Positions 50,649 through 57,193 of a stretch of 59,533 bases of DNA are shown here, piece after piece (the first letter of the stretch is position 1; each line of letters opens with the position of its first letter). The notes below the pieces were generated by a model. The model ran no database searches, was not told the DNA's origin, and saw only the letters and a list, made by a program, of their open reading frames with translations. The stretch is taken from positions 1 through 59,533 of the forward strand of contig DASZVA010000017.1 in the NCBI GenBank assembly GCA_035547395.1. The letters run 5' to 3'. Position numbers and translations under genes: made by a program. The stretch is from CALREJ01 sp035547395 (GTDB lineage Bacteria; Patescibacteriota; Gracilibacteria; Peribacterales; Peribacteraceae).

Positions 50649-50656
50649 TTGTCTCC

Positions 50657-51226
50657 ATGTTCACGGGCATCATCGAAACGACGGCTGAAGTTTTGCGAAA
50701 AAGCGATCACTCTTTGACGATTCAAAGACCCGCGGTCATCGATGATATCCGCATGGGTTCCAGCATCAGTATCAGCGGGGTCTGCCTGAGTGTCGTTGAG
50801 TTTGATACGCACTCGATGACGTTCGATGTGGTGGATGAAACGCTCACGCGCACAACACTCGGTGCGTTGAAAACGGGCGACACCGTGAATCTCGAACGCA
50901 GCATGCGCGCAGACGGCAGGTTTGAAGGACACATCGTACAGGGACATGTGGAAGGAACCGGAAAAGTGACGAGCCTCAAGCCGCAAGCTTCGGGCATGGA
51001 AATGACGATTGAACTACCCGACCATCTCTTGCCGCTCGTCGTCGAGAAAGGATCGATCGCCGTCGACGGCGTCTCGCTCACCGTTGCAAAGCTCAACGGA
51101 AACATGTGTACGATCGCGGTGATTCCGCACACGCTTTCCATGACCACGCTTGGGCACAAGAAAGAAGGAGACCGTGTGAATATTGAAACCGACATCCTCG
51201 CCCGCTACAGTCTTCGTTCAGCATGA
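50657..51226 (+). CDS. ribE: Riboflavin synthase alpha chain
   Basis: 189 residues with the two homologous lumazine-binding halves: MFTGIIETTAEV, SISISGVCLSVVEF, FDVVDETLTRTTLG, then FEGHIVQGHVEGTGKV, SIAVDGVSLTVAKL, AVIPHTLSMTTLG. MFTGIIE, GVCLSV and GHVDG-type GHVEG are the family hallmarks. It dismutates two 6,7-dimethyl-8-ribityllumazine molecules to riboflavin. First gene of ribE-ribH-ribBA; ribH overlaps it by 4 bp (ATGA). Probably leaderless. Confidence 0.95.
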   Translation: MFTGIIETTAEVLRKSDHSLTIQRPAVIDDIRMGSSISISGVCLSVVEFDTHSMTFDVVDETLTRTTLGALKTGDTVNLERSMRADGRFEGHIVQGHVEGTGKVTSLKPQASGMEMTIELPDHLLPLVVEKGSIAVDGVSLTVAKLNGNMCTIAVIPHTLSMTTLGHKKEGDRVNIETDILARYSLRSA

Positions 51227-51702
51227 AGAAAGAGGTATCGCATTCACTGCCGGCAACCATCAACCCCGACTGGAGAGTCGGGATCGTCGCCGCGCGTTAC
51301 TACAAGGAAGAAACGGACGCACTCGTGGATGGTGCGCGCAATGCATTGCTCGAGGCGGGGTTGAAACCGGAGAACGTGACGGCGCACTTTGCGCCCGGGT
51401 CGTTCGAGATCCCGCTCATCGGCGCGGCGCTGGCCGAATCGGACAAAGTCGACGCCTTAATCGGCATCGGCATCATCGTCGAGGGCGACACGCATCACGC
51501 GAGACTTCTTGCGGAAGCGGCGACGCAGGGTATTATGGAAACACAGCTGACCTATCAGCTCCCCTTCGCATTCGAAGTGCTGTACGTGGATAGCCTGGAA
51601 CTCGCACGCGCACGCACCGAAGGACCACACAACAAAGGAACGGAAGCCGCCAACGCCGTCTTGCACGCGCTTGCTGCACTTGAAGGGATTCGTAACGATT
51701 GA
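51223..51702 (+). CDS. ribH: 6,7-dimethyl-8-ribityllumazine synthase
   Basis: 159 residues. VGIVAARYYKEETDALVDGA, then APGSFEIPLIGAALAESDKVDALIGIGIIVEGDTHHARLLAEAATQGIME, where the GSFEIP and GDTxH motifs form the active site with the catalytic His, and EGPHNKGTEAANAVL closes it. It condenses ribityl-aminouracil with dihydroxybutanone phosphate. Translationally coupled to ribE; ribBA starts 7 bp after it. Confidence 0.95.
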   Translation: MKKEVSHSLPATINPDWRVGIVAARYYKEETDALVDGARNALLEAGLKPENVTAHFAPGSFEIPLIGAALAESDKVDALIGIGIIVEGDTHHARLLAEAATQGIMETQLTYQLPFAFEVLYVDSLELARARTEGPHNKGTEAANAVLHALAALEGIRND

Positions 51703-51708
51703 TCCTCT

Positions 51709-52917
51709 ATGATGAAACACGACAGCATTGATGCCGCATTGGACGCACTGAAACACGGACGCATGATCATCGTGGTCGATGACGAAGATCGCGAGAACGA
51801 AGGCGACCTCGTGATGGCCGCGGAATTCATCGATGAACAAAAAATGGCCTTTATGATCCGCCATACGGGCGGCGTCGTCTGCGTCCCGCTCAGCAATGAG
51901 ATCGCAGATCAACTCGATCTGCCCGCGATGGTCAGCCGCAACACATCGCTCCTCGGCACACCCTACACCGTGAGCGTCGATGCCACCGACAACACGACAA
52001 CGGGTATCTCCGCCGCAGACCGAGCACAGACTGTGAAAGTTATGGGAGAAAAAAACGCACGGCCCGATGATCTGCGCCGACCCGGCCACGTCTTTCCACT
52101 GCGCTCAAAAGACGGCGGCGTGCTCGTGCGCGCGGGACACACGGAAGCAACCATCGATCTCTGCCGCATGGCGGGGCTTCGCGAAGCCGGCGTCCTCAGC
52201 GAGCTTATGCATGACGACGGCACGATGATGCGAAGAGTTGCCATCGATGAATTTGCAAAGACGCACGATCTGCCGGTCGTCACCATCGCGGACCTCGTCG
52301 CCTATCGCCGACAAAACGAACATCTCGTGACGCTCGAAGCGGAGACGGATCTCGAAACCGAATTCGGCACGTGGCATCTGAAAGTATTCAAGGACGTCGT
52401 ACACGGCGCGGAACACGTGGCGATGGTGCAGGGAGAAATTTCCAAAGACGAACCGGTGCTCGTCCGCGTGCATTCGGAATGCATGACAGGCGACGTGTTC
52501 GCCTCGCTCCACTGCGACTGCGGCGAGCAGCTGCATGCCGCAATGCAGCGCATTCATCAGGAAGGCAAAGGCGTGATCATTTACTTAAGACAAGAAGGCC
52601 GCGGCATCGGACTCGCGAACAAAATCCGCGCGTACGAACTGCAGAACAAGGAAGGCCTCGACACTGTTGAAGCGAACGTGCGTCTCGGATTGCCGGTCGA
52701 CCTTCGCGAGTACGGCATCGGCGCGCAGATGCTCTGCGACATCGGCGTACGGAAGATGAAGCTCCTGACCAACAACCCAAAGAAGATCGCGGGGCTGCAG
52801 GGATTCGGACTCGAAGTCGTCGAGCAGTTGCCGATCGAAATCACGCCTCTTTCCGAGCGTCAGAAGAAATACATGCAGACGAAAAAAATGAAGATGGGAC
52901 ATCTGCTGCATTTATAA
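51709..52917 (+). CDS. ribBA: Bifunctional DHBP synthase / GTP cyclohydrolase II
   Basis: 402 residues. RibB half (1-200): VVDDEDRENEGDLVMAAEF, RPGHVFPL, GHTEATIDLCRMAGL. RibA half (205-402): VRVHSECMTGDVFASLHCDCGEQL with the three zinc Cys, YLRQEGRGIGLANKIRAYELQ, and REYGIGAQMLCDIGVRKMKLLTNNPKK. It supplies both precursors of the pathway. Third gene of the rib operon. The TAA stop leads directly into array 'k'. Confidence 0.96.
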   Translation: MMKHDSIDAALDALKHGRMIIVVDDEDRENEGDLVMAAEFIDEQKMAFMIRHTGGVVCVPLSNEIADQLDLPAMVSRNTSLLGTPYTVSVDATDNTTTGISAADRAQTVKVMGEKNARPDDLRRPGHVFPLRSKDGGVLVRAGHTEATIDLCRMAGLREAGVLSELMHDDGTMMRRVAIDEFAKTHDLPVVTIADLVAYRRQNEHLVTLEAETDLETEFGTWHLKVFKDVVHGAEHVAMVQGEISKDEPVLVRVHSECMTGDVFASLHCDCGEQLHAAMQRIHQEGKGVIIYLRQEGRGIGLANKIRAYELQNKEGLDTVEANVRLGLPVDLREYGIGAQMLCDIGVRKMKLLTNNPKKIAGLQGFGLEVVEQLPIEITPLSERQKKYMQTKKMKMGHLLHL

Positions 52918-52995
52918 GTGATTAGTGATCAGTGGTTAGTGGTGAGTTTTGATGGATTTCTCTTATCACTTATCACTGGCCACTTCCCACTACAT
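52918..52995. repeat. Inverted heptad array 'k' between ribBA and ribD
   Basis: Left arm 52918-52946: GTGATTA, GTGATCA, GTGGTTA, GTGGTGA, perfect 7-nt rhythm starting at the base after the ribBA stop. Right arm 52962-52995: CACTTAT, CACTGGC, CACTTCC, CACTACA, which runs through the ribD stop triplet (52973-52975) into its coding end. Confidence 0.85.
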
Positions 52996-53983
52996 TCACC
53001 TCCATATCCATCATTCCCGCTTTCTTGAACATCTCCCATGTCTTCGCGCCGCCTTCGACGAGGATGCTGGTGACGCCATGAAAATCTCCAGATGATTGCA
53101 GCAATACGTTCCACAGATCGTTCCAGACAAATCCGTCGGCGGCGATCGCAATTGGAAAAATCTTCACGCCGTTTTGTGACTGATCGGATAATTTTTCTGC
53201 ATGAGACGGATCGACGATGATGATCGTGGATGATGCGTGCTCATCTGTCACGACATGTGCATCGTGTGGTGTGCGTCCGTGTGGATCAAAAATGATGCGC
53301 CAGGGAAAAAACTCCCCTCTCCCCTCGGGAGAGGGGCCGGGGGTGAGGGGCGCTAAGCGCGCATCCAGCCGCGGATTATCGTTGATGATTGTCTGCACGC
53401 CGACAAGGATCGCATCGTGTCTTGATCGCAAAAACGTATGCGACCAGACGTTCTGTTCTTGTGACGTGATGGCAAGCGGCGAGCCGTCGGCATTCGCAAT
53501 GCGGCCATCGGATGCATGTGCGCTCTTGAGTGTGATCCACGGGCGATTTTTTGTTCTCACGGAGAGGAATCCTCTGTTCAACCATTCACACTCCGCGCGC
53601 AACACAGGACCTTCAATCATGACGCCTTTTGATCGAAGAAGCTCGATCCCCTGTCCGCGCACGCGGCTGTCGGGATCCTGCATGCCGATGACGACATGCT
53701 TTACGCCGCGTTCCAGAATGATATCCGTGCAGGGCAGAGTTTTCCCATGATGACAGCACGGCTCGAGATTCACATACAGTGTGTCCGTCGGAAGAATGTC
53801 TCCGGTGAACGACTGCAACAGTGCTCGCTCCGCGTGTTCCCGTCCGAACTCTCGATGAAAATCTTCTGCGATAATCTTTCCGTCTCGGACGAGAACGGAA
53901 CCGACGAGCGCGCCGTTGCCGACTCTCTTGTGACCAAGCATCGCAAGCTCCAGACACCGGTGCATGAAATCCGCGTGCGTCAT
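52973..53983 (-). CDS. ribD: Riboflavin deaminase/reductase RibD, C-terminally short, with in-frame palindrome
   Basis: 336 residues. Deaminase half (1-145): HAERALLQ and NLEPCCHHGKTLPCTD give the zinc ligands. Reductase half: RPWITLKSAHASDGRIA (KxAxSxDG-type), ILVGVQTIINDNPRL and ILVEGGAKTWEMF. Two oddities. A palindromic REP encodes about 15 extra residues (LTPGPSPEGRGEF, near 210-225). And the protein ends 15 residues after EGGAK..FKKAG, where relatives run about 50 further; its last codons belong to array 'k'. Whether the reductase works is open. Co-transcribed with the second TrpR-like gene (4-bp overlap), converging on ribBA. Confidence 0.9.
   Translation of the reverse strand: MTHADFMHRCLELAMLGHKRVGNGALVGSVLVRDGKIIAEDFHREFGREHAERALLQSFTGDILPTDTLYVNLEPCCHHGKTLPCTDIILERGVKHVVIGMQDPDSRVRGQGIELLRSKGVMIEGPVLRAECEWLNRGFLSVRTKNRPWITLKSAHASDGRIANADGSPLAITSQEQNVWSHTFLRSRHDAILVGVQTIINDNPRLDARLAPLTPGPSPEGRGEFFPWRIIFDPHGRTPHDAHVVTDEHASSTIIIVDPSHAEKLSDQSQNGVKIFPIAIAADGFVWNDLWNVLLQSSGDFHGVTSILVEGGAKTWEMFKKAGMMDMEVNVVGSGQ
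53314..53336. repeat. Palindromic REP inserted in frame within ribD
   Basis: CCCCTCTCCC-CTC-GGGAGAGGGG, a perfect 10-bp stem, within a GC-rich stretch (53308-53352). It is translated as part of RibD without breaking the frame. Confidence 0.8.
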
Positions 53984-54411
53984 CGATCGAGATATTTTTG
54001 GAGCGGAGAAATTTTTCGCGGTTCCGGTTGCTCCGTCGATGCTGTCTCCGGCTGCATTTCCATCACCGGCGGTTCCTGCGTCGTCTTCGGTCCGATCTGC
54101 ATGCGATGATGACGATGCGAGCGCAGCACATGACGATATCCGCCCTCACCGTTTTCCAAAAAATGCGCGACGCGCGTGACGGTCGTCGTGCTCGCGTCCG
54201 TCTGTGCGGCGACCTGGCGGTAACTGAGACCACGGCTCAGAAGCCGCGCGACTTCGAGTCGCTCGCTCCACGCCTGCAGTTCGCTGAGCGTGCCGATATC
54301 ACGCAGAAAATTTTCGATCTCCGCTTCTGTTTTGCACGCACGGATCGCGCCCACGAGTCCGCGGAACCACGGTTCCTTGCGCCAGCTGTCCTCGGTGAAT
54401 CGTCGCTTCAT
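53980..54411 (-). CDS. TrpR/YerC-family helix-turn-helix regulator
   Basis: 143 residues. The YerC/YecD pattern is clear: IENFLRDIGTLSELQAWSERLEVARLLSRGLSYRQVAAQTDASTTTVTRVAHFLENGEGGY, followed by a polar tail of about 50 residues (Pro/Glu/Thr). TrpR-like proteins bind DNA as dimers; the ligand is unknown. Overlap with ribD by 4 bp suggests it regulates or is regulated with riboflavin synthesis. No copy of the ATATATCGATATAT palindrome lies upstream of it, so its site should differ from that of the regulator at 50154. Confidence 0.85.
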   Translation of the reverse strand: MKRRFTEDSWRKEPWFRGLVGAIRACKTEAEIENFLRDIGTLSELQAWSERLEVARLLSRGLSYRQVAAQTDASTTTVTRVAHFLENGEGGYRHVLRSHRHHRMQIGPKTTQEPPVMEMQPETASTEQPEPRKISPLQKYLDR

Positions 54412-54565
54412 AAGGCCATTTTATGGAAGGCATCGCGAACGGGCAACGTGACATTTCGATAAAACATCCACAACTGTCATGGTGATGTGCCGCATTCAAG
54501 CGGCCTCGAGCCATAAATTGACGGAAATTTCACGCGCATTTCTTCAGGATGTGACAGTCCAGCCC

Positions 54566-54571
54566 TATACT
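54566..54571 (+). promoter_or_regulatory. -10 box TATACT of the HtrA-like gene
   Basis: 25 bp before the ATG at 54597, giving a leader of about 18 nt, longer than most here. Confidence 0.45.
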
Positions 54572-54596
54572 ACGAAACCGATTCACTCCCTTTTCT

Positions 54597-55793
54597 ATGA
54601 ACTCCACACTACGCACCGTCCTTCTCTCCGTCCTCACATCCGTCGTCGTGTCCGCGATCATCCTGGGATCGGGCACGGCGATTCTCCTCCATGCGGTTCC
54701 AACGCAACCAACGACACAGCAACAAAACACGATCACGCCCGCTATACAGACATCAAGCCAGAACTCGGTAACGAGCGTCGTGCAGAAAGCGGATCCCGCG
54801 GTCGTGAGTGTCATCATCACCAAAGATCTGCCTGTCATGCAGCAGTACTATCAGAACGTTCCGTTCGGATTCAATTCCCCCTTCAGCGTCCAGATTCCGC
54901 AGATGCGTCAAAACGGTACACAGCAGCAGGAGGTCGGCGGCGGCACGGCGTTTTTCGTATCACCGGACGGACTGCTGATGACTAACAAACACGTCGTGAG
55001 CGATACGAGCGCGAGTTACACGGTACTGCTCAACAACGGCCGCAAGCTGGATGCAAAAGTCGTTGCGCGGGATGCCGCCAATGACATCGCGCTGCTCAAG
55101 GTCGACGGATCGAATTATCCATATCTCAAGCTTGCGACCAGTGAACCGGTACTCGGTCAATCGGTCGTTGCAATCGGCAACGCGCTCGGCGAATTCCGCA
55201 ACACGGTCTCCGTCGGCGTCGTTTCGGGTCTGCAACGCAGTATCACCGCGGGCGATCCGTATGCGGGCAATACCGAGCAGCTTAACAGCATCATCCAGAC
55301 GGATGCGGCGATCAACGAGGGAAACTCCGGCGGACCGCTCCTTGATATGAACGGCAATGTCATCGGCATGAACAGCGCCGTCGCAACCGACGCGCAGAAC
55401 ATCGGCTTTGCAATCCCCGACACCGATCTGTCGGTTGCACTGACGAGCTACGAACAAAACGGCCGCATTGTCCGTCCCTATCTGGGCGTCCGCTACGTGC
55501 CGATCACGGCGGAGATCGTACAGCAGGACAAGCTCCCCGTCAGCCAGGGGGACCTGGTGACGCACGGCGAGACGGCAGCCGACACCGCAGTCGTATCGGG
55601 ATCCCCCGCCGACAAAGCGGGTATTAAAGACGGCGATATCATCGAAAAAATCGACGGTCATGACATCACTGATGCGTTCTCTCTCTCGGAATACGTACAG
55701 AGTAAAAAGCCTGGCGATACGGTGACGCTCACCATTCTGCGAAACGACAAACAACAAACGCTGCAGGTCACGCTGGCGGAATGGAAGCAGTAA
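54597..55793 (+). CDS. HtrA/DegP-type trypsin-like serine protease with PDZ domain
   Basis: 398 residues: membrane anchor (about 8-30), protease domain with His in LMTNKHVVSD (about 130), Asp in AANDIALLKVDG (about 162) and Ser in INEGNSGGPLLDMNG (about 243), then one PDZ domain (about 300-395; GSPADKAGIKDGDIIEKIDGHDI). It acts outside the membrane in protein quality control. NALGEFRNTVSVGVVSGL is the family's activation-loop region. A Gln/Thr-rich linker follows the anchor. Single-gene unit with terminator at 55828. Confidence 0.93.
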   Translation: MNSTLRTVLLSVLTSVVVSAIILGSGTAILLHAVPTQPTTQQQNTITPAIQTSSQNSVTSVVQKADPAVVSVIITKDLPVMQQYYQNVPFGFNSPFSVQIPQMRQNGTQQQEVGGGTAFFVSPDGLLMTNKHVVSDTSASYTVLLNNGRKLDAKVVARDAANDIALLKVDGSNYPYLKLATSEPVLGQSVVAIGNALGEFRNTVSVGVVSGLQRSITAGDPYAGNTEQLNSIIQTDAAINEGNSGGPLLDMNGNVIGMNSAVATDAQNIGFAIPDTDLSVALTSYEQNGRIVRPYLGVRYVPITAEIVQQDKLPVSQGDLVTHGETAADTAVVSGSPADKAGIKDGDIIEKIDGHDITDAFSLSEYVQSKKPGDTVTLTILRNDKQQTLQVTLAEWKQ

Positions 55794-55827
55794 GCTGAAC
55801 TAGCCTAAAATAGCCAATAGACCATGT

Positions 55828-55858
55828 ATATGGCCTGAGATAATCGGGCCATATTTTG
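55828..55858 (+). terminator. Terminator after the HtrA-like gene
   Basis: ATATGGCC and GGCCATAT form an 8-bp stem with an 11-nt loop, then TTTTG. It lies directly before the promoter of the M23 gene. Confidence 0.65.
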
Positions 55859-55878
55859 CTAAAAATACAAAAATATTG

Positions 55879-55884
55879 TATAAT
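55879..55884 (+). promoter_or_regulatory. Consensus -10 TATAAT of the M23 peptidase gene
   Basis: Ends 8 bp before the ATG at 55893; the AT-rich spacer upstream leads to TTTGCT about 18 bp before. Leaderless spacing. Confidence 0.6.
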
Positions 55885-55892
55885 ATAAAGAA

Positions 55893-57137
55893 ATGGAACA
55901 CACAGACAGATATCGCCACCTGCACCGTCCTTATGTCCGTATCCTTATCAGCGGACTCATCATCGGCGCCGTCGCACAGATGGCGTCGCAGACATCGCAG
56001 GACCAAGCACGGCTATTTTCCGATGTCGCAACGCCCTATTATCGAGATGCACGCCACCAGGTCGTGGCTCTCGCCGTACCCAAAAAAACGCTGCTGACAT
56101 CTGCTGCCAGGCACAATGAAGCGTTCATGGTCGCCATGGATGACGCACAGACGATCGATCTGCACAATGCTGCACCGGTTGATGCAGCCTCCGCGTCGTC
56201 GATCGATACTTCTGTTCCGACGATTATTGATGAAGAAGCACCTGTCCTGGTAATACCTCTGTCATCGTCCTCATCGTCCGACTCGTCGGCCGACGCAGCA
56301 TCTCCGACGCCTGGCGTGGTCCCCGTAGTGCAACGCGAACAAACCTCATCCGCGCAGGCCGTCTCTGCATCCGCGTCCTCATCCTCTTCGTCGCCGGCAC
56401 AGATACCGCCGCCGGCAACGCCGTCTTCGTCCCCGGCGGATGCAACAAGTCAGAGCGACGCATTTCCTCCGTTTATCCGCACTGTCTGGCCAATCGGCAA
56501 AGTCCCGAACTGGGGCGCCATGCGTACGCCAAGCGAATGGGACAGAACCTACAAACAGATGCAGCCCGGCGATTTTGTCGGCATTCCCGCCTATAACATG
56601 AGCGTGCTCACGACTCCCATGGATCAGCTGTCGAATGATCTGACGCCCGCGAACATCGCGAAAATCACGGCAAAGCTGTTCTATTCCACACGCTACTTCG
56701 GAGCGTACGATCTGGATGCAGGGGAATTCTCCGGCACGCATCCCGCCGTCGATCTCAAGCTTGCGCGCGGCACGCCGGTCGGGGCGATCGCGGGAGGCAA
56801 AGTGATCGGCGTTGTGCGCGATGATGGCGGGCTGGGCCTGCACGTTCTGATTGAGCATCATCTGCCCGACGGCAAAAAATTCATCTCGATCTACGGACAC
56901 CTGGACAGCGCGGCGGTGCGCGAGGGAGATACCGTCACCCCCGGTCAGTACATCGGGAACGTCGGCATGACGGGCAATACGACTGCGCCGCATCTGCATC
57001 TGCAGGTCGATATCGATGACGGTACAAACCCGCATCAGGTCTACGCGCCGCTGACGATCCCGAGTCCTGCTGAAGCATCGAAACACACAGTGAATCCGAT
57101 CACCTTTATCCAAACATACGCGGGCGGCGTGCAGTAA
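55893..57137 (+). CDS. Exported M23 (LytM-type) peptidase
   Basis: 414 residues: membrane anchor or signal (about 15-35), a Ser/Ala/Pro-rich linker (about 105-195), then an M23 domain with the first zinc ligands in SGTHPAVDLK (about 283-288), a GHL segment (ISIYGHLDSAAV) and HLHLQVD (about 368). These are the H..D and HxH ligands of LytM endopeptidases, which cut peptide cross-links of the wall or activate amidases. Fits the other wall enzymes in the window. A shared terminator follows. Confidence 0.9.
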   Translation: MEHTDRYRHLHRPYVRILISGLIIGAVAQMASQTSQDQARLFSDVATPYYRDARHQVVALAVPKKTLLTSAARHNEAFMVAMDDAQTIDLHNAAPVDAASASSIDTSVPTIIDEEAPVLVIPLSSSSSSDSSADAASPTPGVVPVVQREQTSSAQAVSASASSSSSSPAQIPPPATPSSSPADATSQSDAFPPFIRTVWPIGKVPNWGAMRTPSEWDRTYKQMQPGDFVGIPAYNMSVLTTPMDQLSNDLTPANIAKITAKLFYSTRYFGAYDLDAGEFSGTHPAVDLKLARGTPVGAIAGGKVIGVVRDDGGLGLHVLIEHHLPDGKKFISIYGHLDSAAVREGDTVTPGQYIGNVGMTGNTTAPHLHLQVDIDDGTNPHQVYAPLTIPSPAEASKHTVNPITFIQTYAGGVQ

Positions 57138-57147
57138 ATGCGCATAC

Positions 57148-57178
57148 GAAAACACCCCTGCGAGAGGGGTGTGTTTCG
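57148..57178. terminator. Bidirectional terminator between the M23 and LamG genes
   Basis: AAACACCCCT and AGGGGTGTGTTT pair with one bulged G around GCGAG; A- and T-tracts on both sides. Confidence 0.8.
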
Positions 57179-57193
57179 CGGATTGATTCTTGC

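Noticed and set aside
50580..50656. FMN riboswitch before ribE
   Set aside because: Only 77 bp available, none of the conserved riboswitch boxes seen, and a 24-bp palindrome occupies the space.
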